Shown in pieces: positions 25,638 through 30,586 of a stretch of DNA of 30,586 nucleotides. A model generated the notes under the pieces. The model saw only the letters and a program-made list of their open reading frames with translations, ran no database searches and had not been told where the DNA came from. Every line of letters starts with the position of its first letter. Within the stretch, counting starts at the first letter, position 1. The translations under genes were made by a program, and so were the position numbers. Source of the DNA: a virus; the IMG/VR virus record IMGVR_UViG_3300007345_000160, positions 1-30,586 of that record; one strand, written 5' to 3'.

Positions 25638-26574
25638 TCGCTTTAGAATAGTCCGTGGGACGTACAGCAAAAAAATCAGTATGAGTGTGGCCGCCAGTGA
25701 GATGGTAAAACCAATCGAGTCGGCTTGCTCCTTCGTCATCGTATTTAAAGTGTTTCCCGATGTTTGTGTAACCGAGTTCATTGATTTTTTCATTAAGTCT
25801 TTTTCTAATAAATTGTTTGAGATCGTTGGCTTTAAGGTTTTCAATATCTCCTTGTTCAAACATTTTGTCGATATACTTTTCTTCTGCTTTAAGCATTGCT
25901 TCTGCTGCATCTATAACGTCTTTTTTACAGTCTTCTAATAACTTAGGATCTTCTTGACACATATGCCTAAACAACTGGCAACCCATTTTACTGTGTAATG
26001 ATTCATCACGCACACTCCACTTCATTTGCTGGCCAATACCTTTTAAAAGGTTTCTTAATTGGAAGCTATATAACACAGCAAAAGCAGAATATAAACTAAC
26101 TCCTTCAGCAAAAGCACTAAAAATAGCCAACGATTTTGCAATACCAATTTTATCAGTTCCTTCATAGCTAACTAAATTATCAAATCTTTCCATTGTTGCT
26201 TCATCTTGCAAAAAAGCTTCAAAGTTTTCTAATCCTAATGTTTCATTTAAATAACTATAAGCTACAGCATGTATTGTTTCCTGAGAACCAAACATCATAG
26301 CCATCTGTTGGATTTCGTGTTTAGGAAACCAGCCTACTACTTTTTGAGTCCAGTAATCTGAAACTGCACATTCTGTTTGAGCAAAGCCTAATAGAATATT
26401 ACCAACTAAGTTTTTTTCTGAATCAGTTAATTTTTCGTTCCAATCCTTAACGTCACCTGACATCGGTATTTCGGTGTGCAGCCAGAATGCTTGAGCTTGT
26501 TTAAGCCATCCCTCAGTATAGTACTCTGAATACTCAAATGGTTTGTACGGTATTCTTTCATCAAATAATCCCAT
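25606..26574 (-). CDS. nrdB: Ribonucleotide reductase class I beta (small) subunit
   Basis: A 322-residue ferritin-like subunit that holds the metal-radical cofactor for NrdA. The ligands are in order: Glu68 (AQTECAVSDYW, Asp in E. coli), Glu99 and His102 (QETIH), Glu157 (FAEGVSLY), then Glu191 and His194 (VRDESLH). Tyr106 (ETIHAVAY) is placed exactly like the radical Tyr122 of E. coli. The C-terminus NEGEDFNDIW is the acidic/aromatic tail that docks on alpha. The first ligand being Glu instead of Asp may bear on metal choice. The start ATG directly follows the TAA of the 65-residue gene (TAAATG), and its end is overlapped by the lipoprotein gene. Confidence 0.95.
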   Translation of the reverse strand: MGLFDERIPYKPFEYSEYYTEGWLKQAQAFWLHTEIPMSGDVKDWNEKLTDSEKNLVGNILLGFAQTECAVSDYWTQKVVGWFPKHEIQQMAMMFGSQETIHAVAYSYLNETLGLENFEAFLQDEATMERFDNLVSYEGTDKIGIAKSLAIFSAFAEGVSLYSAFAVLYSFQLRNLLKGIGQQMKWSVRDESLHSKMGCQLFRHMCQEDPKLLEDCKKDVIDAAEAMLKAEEKYIDKMFEQGDIENLKANDLKQFIRKRLNEKINELGYTNIGKHFKYDDEGASRLDWFYHLTGGHTHTDFFAVRPTDYSKANEGEDFNDIW

Positions 26575-26772
26575 TTACTTTTCTTCTTCTTTTTTAGTTA
26601 AACTTTCTTTTAATTTATCTAATGCTAATTGGTAATCTGGAAACTCTTTAATTAATTCCATAGTACCTATTGATAAATCTTTAAGATTAGTTAACTCTTG
26701 CACAACCCTATTCATAGCTGACCCTAAAGTATCTATTTTATTAGACATTTCTATTAATCTACTTTCTTTCAT
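26575..26772 (-). CDS. Small helical protein upstream of nrdB
   Basis: A 65-residue, all-helical protein (ESRLIEMSNKIDTLGSAMNR onward) with a middle segment SIGTMELIKEFPDYQLALDK. I recall similar small proteins near nucleotide genes of other phages but know no function. It overlaps the upstream 49-residue gene by four bases (ATGA) and ends directly before the nrdB ATG, so it is translated as part of the chain. It has a heptad-like pattern and may form a short coiled coil. Confidence 0.7.
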   Translation of the reverse strand: MKESRLIEMSNKIDTLGSAMNRVVQELTNLKDLSIGTMELIKEFPDYQLALDKLKESLTKKEEEK

Positions 26773-26918
26773 TCTAATATTTTTTTACTTAAAAAAACAG
26801 GTGAGCCGTCTTTTATATACGCAATTATATGTTTGTCACGCTCTTCAATAATTATATTATCACCTTTTTTAAATCTGCTGGGATAATTTTTTAATAAATA
26901 TTCTTCTATATTACTCAT
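26769..26918 (-). CDS. 49-residue protein of unknown function
   Basis: A short gene, MSNIEEYLLKNYPSRFKKGD at the start and SPVFLSKKILE at the end, with a basic beta-like centre. It is supported by its coupling: its ATG lies inside the end of the upstream gene (eight-base overlap) and its TGA overlaps the next ATG (ATGA). No motif is recognised, but the GDNIIIEERDKHIIAYIKDG pattern looks like a small SH3-like beta barrel. Confidence 0.65.
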   Translation of the reverse strand: MSNIEEYLLKNYPSRFKKGDNIIIEERDKHIIAYIKDGSPVFLSKKILE

Positions 26919-27048
26919 AATATATTGTTATTATAAATTCAACAAACGGTAAATAAACTACATGCTCTACAAATTGCTGCTCTGGATAGCTTCTAGCCCC
27001 TATAAGCACCCCGGGATATAACCCTATTGCTAATTCCCAGCCTGTCAT
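26911..27048 (-). CDS. 45-residue protein of unknown function
   Basis: A short gene reading MTGWELAIGLYPGVLIGARS at the N-terminus and ending EFIITIYYE. It is the first possible ATG after an in-frame stop. The pattern of an IGLYPGVLIGARSY segment followed by a hydrophobic VVYLPFVEF strand recalls tiny conserved proteins seen in many phages, of unknown role. It overlaps the next gene by eight bases. A stem-loop lies just upstream of it. Confidence 0.6.
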   Translation of the reverse strand: MTGWELAIGLYPGVLIGARSYPEQQFVEHVVYLPFVEFIITIYYE

Positions 27049-27065
27049 TGCGTTTCATTTAAATA

Positions 27066-27106
27066 ATAAAGAAGCATCTTCATATGAAAAGATACCCTTT
27101 CTTTAT
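27066..27106 (-). promoter_or_regulatory. Stem-loop in the minus-strand operon leader of the tiny genes
   Basis: Read on the minus strand, ATAAAGAA (27106-27099) pairs with TTCTTTAT (27073-27066). After a three-base AGG bulge, GTATCTT pairs with AAGATGC, leaving an eight-base loop (TTCATATG). It sits in the only real gap of the operon (27049-27111), between the 76-residue and 45-residue genes. There is no U-run at its base, so RNA processing or control of the next start is more likely than termination. Confidence 0.55.
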
Positions 27107-27111
27107 AGTGA

Positions 27112-27342
27112 CTACGTAGTGTAAAATCCGTGTCCTCTTGCGATTCTATCAATTTCTCTGTATTTGATTCCACCTTTTTCTTTTTTAGTGTATTGTTTAA
27201 TATCTCTTTCTAATACTCTTCTTGTATACATTAGTCGCGCTTTCTTTTTCTGTTCTCTTTGATCAGCATTACCGTCCGGTCTACTTCCTTCTGGTTTTGC
27301 GGCTTGTAAAGCGTCTTTCCAATCTTGTTTTTCGTAAGCCAT
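27112..27342 (-). CDS. Basic protein of unknown function overlapping the endonuclease gene
   Basis: A 76-residue, highly charged protein (AYEKQDWKDALQAAKPEGSR at the start, IDRIARGHGFYTT at the end). It overlaps the endonuclease gene by 112 bases in another frame. Two starts are possible. ATG 27342 has an A/T-rich leader like other genes here, and the overlap region shows AT-ending codons in this frame. ATG 27231 forms a TAATG junction with the endonuclease stop and would give a 39-residue protein. The codon pattern favours the long form. Helix-rich and basic, it may bind nucleic acid, but no motif supports a function. Confidence 0.6.
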   Translation of the reverse strand: MAYEKQDWKDALQAAKPEGSRPDGNADQREQKKKARLMYTRRVLERDIKQYTKKEKGGIKYREIDRIARGHGFYTT

Positions 27343-27689
27343 AATTTAAATAATTTCCATCTCAAAGGGAAAGACTCATTAGCCCTTCCCTTACATTCTA
27401 TTATGTAGTCTTTTCCAACGAAGTCAGGTGTATACTTAATTCCCAAGATCTTTTTTTGCCCTCTGTTAGTATACTCACCTTTTCCGTTGGATTGTTTTTC
27501 ATAAGATTGATTTTCAAAATTAAATCCTTCGACCAACTGGAAAACTTCATTTTCATAACCTTCAAATAGTTTTTCTTTTTTTAACGCCATATAAGTATAC
27601 CGCTCTAAGCCTGATGCAAAGTTTATTCCGTCGTAAGATATTTTTTTAGCCTGTACAGGTCCTCGTTTTTTACTACGTTTTTTTACCAT
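27231..27689 (-). CDS. T7 endonuclease I-like Holliday junction resolvase
   Basis: A 152-residue PD-(D/E)xK nuclease, close to the 149 residues of T7 gp3. Its expected residues are present: SGLE with Glu29, PDF with Asp89, then IIECKG with Glu98 and Lys100, matching T7 Glu20, Asp55, Glu65 and Lys67. The N-terminus is very basic (VKKRSKKRGPVQAKK). Such enzymes cut four-way and branched DNA, clearing replication and recombination intermediates before packaging. The catalytic part lies before the region shared with the 76-residue gene. It overlaps the upstream 93-residue gene by seven bases. Residues 116-152 (KPQNQKEVDRTVM) keep a family-like C-terminal pattern. Confidence 0.88.
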   Translation of the reverse strand: MVKKRSKKRGPVQAKKISYDGINFASGLERYTYMALKKEKLFEGYENEVFQLVEGFNFENQSYEKQSNGKGEYTNRGQKKILGIKYTPDFVGKDYIIECKGRANESFPLRWKLFKLWLTKNKIGKTLYKPQNQKEVDRTVMLIKENRKRKRD

Positions 27690-27964
27690 GATCTATCTTC
27701 TGTCCATCCCTCAGGACTTCTGTGCTTACTAAAGCTATCTTCTTCTTCATAATCTTTAAGTATTTTTTCTTCAAGAGCATCGCTAGTTTCCATCTTAAGC
27801 TTTTGAATATAGTTTACAGCATCCATTAATTCTTCTTGTAAATGATTAAGCCACTTGTGTAAACTGGGTTCGTCATCATGCAGAGTCACCCCATATTTTT
27901 TATAGCCTATATCGCTTCGTTCTTTGAACTTATCGATTACTTGTTTAATTATTTTATCACGCAT
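27683..27964 (-). CDS. MazG-like all-helical phage protein
   Basis: A 93-residue protein with ERSDIGYKKYGVTL (residues 15-28) and LHKWLNHLQEELMDAVNYIQ (35-54). This is a combination common in phage proteins related in outline to all-alpha NTP pyrophosphatases; Glu44, Glu45 and Asp48 could be metal ligands. A second conserved acidic helix is not clear, so catalysis is uncertain. The C-terminus is acidic and then polar (HRSPEGWTEDRSW). It overlaps the upstream GIY-YIG/MazG gene by eight bases and the endonuclease gene by seven. Confidence 0.65.
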   Translation of the reverse strand: MRDKIIKQVIDKFKERSDIGYKKYGVTLHDDEPSLHKWLNHLQEELMDAVNYIQKLKMETSDALEEKILKDYEEEDSFSKHRSPEGWTEDRSW

Positions 27965-28751
27965 CTTTTACAAATGTTCCGTTAACCATCTTGCCTGTAC
28001 GTCCAGCTATTACTTTATAAGCTGAGTCTATACAGTCTTCTATATTGTAACCCTTAAGCTTAGCTAAATTTGTTAAAACAACAACCATATCACCTATAGC
28101 ATCTATAATTTCAGGTTCATCATTTTTTAGTATAGCTTGTGATAATTCACCGGCTTCTTCTATAAGTTTAAGATATTGAGTTCTTACATCTCCAGTTTTA
28201 TATATACCTCTTTCTTTAGCCCATTCCCTAATTAATTCAAATTGATCTTGATGAGAGTATAGCTTTTCTTTATCTTTTTGAAACGGCCCAGCTGTATGCA
28301 TAGCTTTATTATATACAAAGCTACGGCTTTTATTAAACATAGATTCTTTAATATTGCTTAATATCCATTCTATTTTATCAGTTGAATCTATTTTAATATC
28401 ACCATATGGTGTTTGCCACTCAAGATCTCCTAAAAATGCTCCGTCAATATCATCTTTTGACACAGCAAATGTGGTTGTTTGATCTGTTACATTAACTTGT
28501 TTACTCATAGGTTTTTTAAATAATTTATCATAAGGTTTTATATCAACTTTATATCCTAAGTCTTTTTGTAATTGTCTTTCAGCGTTAGCAGCCTCTTTTA
28601 TATCATCTGTTTCAAATAATATTTCATATTCTCCAGGTTTAAAACCTTGTTCATCAACAACTCTTTTTTGTATATTAGTTGTACAGCCTATCTTTTTACC
28701 TAGTATATGATAAACTTTATATTTACCTGTGCTTACTGCTGATATTCCCAT
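27957..28751 (-). CDS. Fusion of a GIY-YIG-like domain and a MazG-type NTP pyrophosphatase
   Basis: A 264-residue protein with two recognisable ends. Residues 9-70 resemble a GIY-YIG domain: YKVY (11-14), KIGCTTNIQKRV (20-31, with Lys in place of the YIG Tyr), Arg30, and Glu58 in an AANAER helix. Residues 190-262 resemble MazG: LIEEAGELSQAI (Glu198, Glu199, Glu202), then EIIDAIGDMVVVL (Glu214, Asp217, Asp221). The linker (80-185) is unassigned. MazG enzymes hydrolyse NTPs or ppGpp-like nucleotides to monophosphates. The altered GIY-YIG core may act as a nuclease or only as a binding module. Its ATG lies within the end of the secreted-protein gene (19-base overlap). Confidence 0.75.
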   Translation of the reverse strand: MGISAVSTGKYKVYHILGKKIGCTTNIQKRVVDEQGFKPGEYEILFETDDIKEAANAERQLQKDLGYKVDIKPYDKLFKKPMSKQVNVTDQTTTFAVSKDDIDGAFLGDLEWQTPYGDIKIDSTDKIEWILSNIKESMFNKSRSFVYNKAMHTAGPFQKDKEKLYSHQDQFELIREWAKERGIYKTGDVRTQYLKLIEEAGELSQAILKNDEPEIIDAIGDMVVVLTNLAKLKGYNIEDCIDSAYKVIAGRTGKMVNGTFVKDA

Positions 28752-29089
28752 CTTACAATATAATATTTGTTATCTTGACCTCTAAGCAAAGCATCTCTTT
28801 TTATTTCGCCTGGTCTAATCATATAATCAGACTTCCAATTAGATTCAATAACCGCATCCATATCAGAATCTGATTCAAAAGAATCTATAACTTTAGCTTG
28901 AAGCATTATACTTTCATAATCACCTTCATACCTAGGCAAATAATCTGATGTTGCTATAATCCTACCTTGTTGTACCGGCGCAATATAAAAATCGTCTGTC
29001 ATTGTAACAAATTGTGATCCTGAATAATATACATAATCAAATTGTGCAAATGTAAATAAAGGTAATAATAATAATAATAATATTCTCAT
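28733..29089 (-). CDS. Exported protein with signal peptide, unknown function
   Basis: A 118-residue protein starting MRILLLLLLPLFTFAQ, a typical type I signal peptide with a probable cut after TFA (residue 15). The mature part (about 103 residues) is Tyr/Asp-rich and beta-like (FDYVYYSGSQFVTMTDDFYI) and ends IVRWEYQQ, with no second membrane segment and no cysteine. It should reach the periplasm or surface. It starts ten bases after the thyA stop and overlaps the next gene by 19 bases. The leucine core is encoded by six consecutive TTA codons. Lysis helper, superinfection exclusion or host modification are all possible. Confidence 0.7.
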   Translation of the reverse strand: MRILLLLLLPLFTFAQFDYVYYSGSQFVTMTDDFYIAPVQQGRIIATSDYLPRYEGDYESIMLQAKVIDSFESDSDMDAVIESNWKSDYMIRPGEIKRDALLRGQDNKYYIVRWEYQQ

Positions 29090-29099
29090 AATTTTAGTT

Positions 29100-29921
29100 T
29101 TAAGTTCCTACTGATAGTTTTGCTTTTATTGGTTTATGCGGGTTGTAATCAAACAACAACACATCATTTATTTTTGGTAATACTAATTCATTATCTCTTT
29201 CAAATATTCCACAACCTAATTTTAATTTAGGTGGTTTTTTAATACTTCTATTAAGCTGTTCTTTAACTTGATCAAAATGATTATTATATATGTGACAATC
29301 ACCTAAGCTGATAGTTAGCCTTCTTGGTTCTAGTAAAGCTCCTTTAGCTAACATTTCTAATAACAAGCCATACATTGCAATATCGTAAGGCAAGCCTAAA
29401 AATAAATCTGCTGATCTTTGTTGAAGCATTAAATCTAAGTGTGTGCCATCACTATATAATTGGAAACTATGATGACAAGGAGGCAATACCATATCAGGCA
29501 TATCAACTGGGTTCCACGCAGATAGCATAAGTCTACGAGAGGTGGGATTTTCTTTGAGTTCTTTAACAATGGATCTAAGCTGATCAACACCATTAAAATT
29601 GCGCCACTGATGCCCATATACAGGTCCCAATGTGCCATCCGTTCTTCCTGACCTTTTATAATCGGCGTCCCAATACCTAACGCCGTTAGAATGAAGATAA
29701 TCAAGATCAACACGACCGTTGATAATCCATAGTATCTCCGCAATAGCATTTTTAAAATATATTTTTTTAGTTGTTAATAAAGGAAATCCTAGAGCCATAT
29801 CATGCCTGATAATTCTACCAAACACTGATTTAGTTCCAGTTCCTGTTCTATCTGGTTTATCATAACCTCCATGCAACGTACCTGAAAGTAATCCTAAGTA
29901 TTCTTCTTCTATATTAATCAT
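29100..29921 (-). CDS. thyA: Thymidylate synthase (ThyA type)
   Basis: A 273-residue folate-dependent enzyme that makes dTMP from dUMP, close to the usual length of about 264. Motifs are in order: DRTGTGT (residues 24-30), SRR (128-130, phosphate binding), PPCHHSFQ with catalytic Cys149, QRSADLFLGLPYDI (168-181) and the CHIYNNH loop (dUMP binding). It has all the expected residues and is likely active. It overlaps the upstream 91-residue gene by four bases (ATGA). It partners with the ribonucleotide reductase genes downstream to raise dNTP supply. Confidence 0.96.
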   Translation of the reverse strand: MINIEEEYLGLLSGTLHGGYDKPDRTGTGTKSVFGRIIRHDMALGFPLLTTKKIYFKNAIAEILWIINGRVDLDYLHSNGVRYWDADYKRSGRTDGTLGPVYGHQWRNFNGVDQLRSIVKELKENPTSRRLMLSAWNPVDMPDMVLPPCHHSFQLYSDGTHLDLMLQQRSADLFLGLPYDIAMYGLLLEMLAKGALLEPRRLTISLGDCHIYNNHFDQVKEQLNRSIKKPPKLKLGCGIFERDNELVLPKINDVLLFDYNPHKPIKAKLSVGT

Positions 29922-30193
29922 TGTTTATCATAATAGTATTTACACATTTCAAACATTGCATCCCAAACTTGATTTTTATCATATATATGTTTACTTTTAT
30001 AAACTTTTTTATAATTATCAGGTGTTGAAATACCTATATACCATTTGCCTGGAGTATTTTGTATGCCTATAGGACTTATTATAATATTGTTTTTAATACA
30101 ATAATCATAATATTTTTGCTGCTCTTTTGATATATTAAAATCAGGCAATTTATATTTATTCTGCTCTTTTTGTCTTTTACTTAAGACTCCCAT
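29918..30193 (-). CDS. Small protein of unknown function between helicase and thyA
   Basis: A 91-residue protein, Lys/Tyr-rich (RQKEQNKYKLPDFNISKEQQ), with a GKWYIGISTPDNYKKVYKSK strand-turn and a C-terminal helix (WDAMFEMCKYYYDKQ). I do not recognise a family. It overlaps the helicase end by 13 bases and the thyA start by four, so it is translated as part of the operon. No signal peptide or zinc motif is seen. Confidence 0.7.
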   Translation of the reverse strand: MGVLSKRQKEQNKYKLPDFNISKEQQKYYDYCIKNNIIISPIGIQNTPGKWYIGISTPDNYKKVYKSKHIYDKNQVWDAMFEMCKYYYDKQ

Positions 30194-30586
30194 GGCATTT
30201 CATTTATTGTTACATTTTCGTGAGGTACATAATTACCACTTATGTGATCCCATTTGAAATGCGCTTCAGCTTGGTTTTCACCAAGGTTTTGAAATTTAAC
30301 TTTAAGAACTTTAACTTTAACTGTTTTATTATTGTAATCCCTGTGAACAAGAAGGCCGTGATAAGAAGCATCATACCACTCACCACCTCCTTTAATAGAA
30401 TACATAGTCGGTTCATCAATTGTTCCATCGTCTTTTTTATACATTTTAGTTGGATGTGCAACTATTATAACAAGTACATCATATTTTTTAGCAAAAGCTT
30501 CTATGCGTGTTAAATATTCCATAGTCGCATCTGGTATGCTCATCTTTTCAGCACCCTTCATTTTAACTTTATTATATGGATCAATA
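30181..30586 (-). CDS. Replicative DNA helicase, DnaB/Twinkle/gp4 type, C-terminal part (5' end outside window)
   Basis: The frame stays open from the window edge through the first ATG (30561), so the true start is outside and this is the last 134 residues. The visible part starts with IDPYN, the end of a Walker B strand. It is followed by a helix, then VLVIIVAHPTK (the sensor His/Lys segment) and MYSIKGGGEWYDASYHGLLVHRD (residues reaching the inter-subunit Arg region). It closes with KVLKVKFQNLGE, a series of strands typical of RecA-fold helicases of the Twinkle/T7 gp4 group. It unwinds DNA at the phage fork, and a primase domain may be present upstream but cannot be seen. Confidence 0.85.
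   Translation of the reverse strand, partial: IDPYNKVKMKGAEKMSIPDATMEYLTRIEAFAKKYDVLVIIVAHPTKMYKKDDGTIDEPTMYSIKGGGEWYDASYHGLLVHRDYNNKTVKVKVLKVKFQNLGENQAEAHFKWDHISGNYVPHENVTINEMPWES

Noticed and set aside
25638-25910. Upstream extension of the lipoprotein frame inside nrdB, with a hydrophobic segment (IGFTISLAATLILIFLLY) that could look like an inner-membrane spanin partner
   Set aside because: It lies wholly within the conserved nrdB C-terminal half, which keeps all its ligands and docking tail; the hydrophobic stretch is probably a frame shadow, and the lipobox gene has its own good start.
27049-27087. A 12-codon frame (MKMLLYYLNETQ) ending in an ATGA overlap with the 45-residue gene, a possible leader peptide
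   Set aside because: Too short to support from sequence alone; it lies in the hairpin and has no independent signal.
1-30586. CRISPR array, tRNA, integrase, insertion sequence, endolysin or holin
   Set aside because: None was found; gaps between genes are too small for most of these, and no frame showed integrase, transposase or lysozyme motifs.

Overview
The window is a piece of a tailed-phage (Caudoviricetes) genome, very probably a short-tailed (podovirus-type) virus of a Bacteroidota host. It is AT-rich and densely packed, with no non-coding stretch over about 70 bases. Start codons are preceded by A/T-rich leaders without Shine-Dalgarno sequences, as is usual for Bacteroidota and their phages. 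The terminase C-terminus, the portal and the large neck/tail protein (an N-terminal pattern like crAss-like and marine Bacteroidota phages, with BACON-like sandwiches at the C-terminus) point the same way. The host assignment is an inference; no database search was possible.

Left arm (1-23337, plus strand): a virion module of 14 genes in assembly order. It holds the terminase large subunit (C-terminal part only), a portal with a long helical tail, an acidic probable scaffold, the major capsid protein, a head-associated unknown, two connector/tail-ring candidates, a 1323-residue tail nozzle/stabilisation-like protein with C-terminal beta-sandwich repeats, and a small unknown. Four genes then follow in an order like T7 genes 13-14-15-16: a GNAT-like protein, a Q/A-rich protein with 11-residue repeats, a helical protein, and a 2336-residue giant with two separate HExxH sites. 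The last gene is a small lysine-rich protein. A UUCG-loop hairpin after the capsid gene and a second hairpin 0.8 kb later probably shape expression within the module.

Right arm (30586-23382, minus strand): a converging replication and nucleotide-metabolism operon, read right to left. It holds a DnaB/Twinkle/gp4-type helicase (C-terminal part only), a small unknown, thymidylate synthase, an exported protein, a GIY-YIG-like/MazG fusion, a second MazG-like helical protein, a T7 endonuclease I-type junction resolvase, a run of tiny genes, ribonucleotide reductase beta, a 52-residue lipoprotein, a zinc-ribbon membrane protein, and ribonucleotide reductase alpha. Most neighbours overlap by 1-32 bases, suggesting translational coupling. 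A hairpin with an A-tract on one side and a T-tract on the other separates the two arms and should terminate both transcripts.

Together the right arm would make dNTPs and dTMP, unwind DNA and resolve branches. The left arm would build the head, the short tail and a set of ejected proteins. The most unusual items are the GIY-YIG/MazG fusion, the double-zincin giant, the exported small proteins embedded in the nucleotide operon, the 112-base two-frame overlap at the endonuclease gene and the BACON-like tail decoration. No lysis cassette, integrase, tRNA, CRISPR array or insertion sequence was seen.
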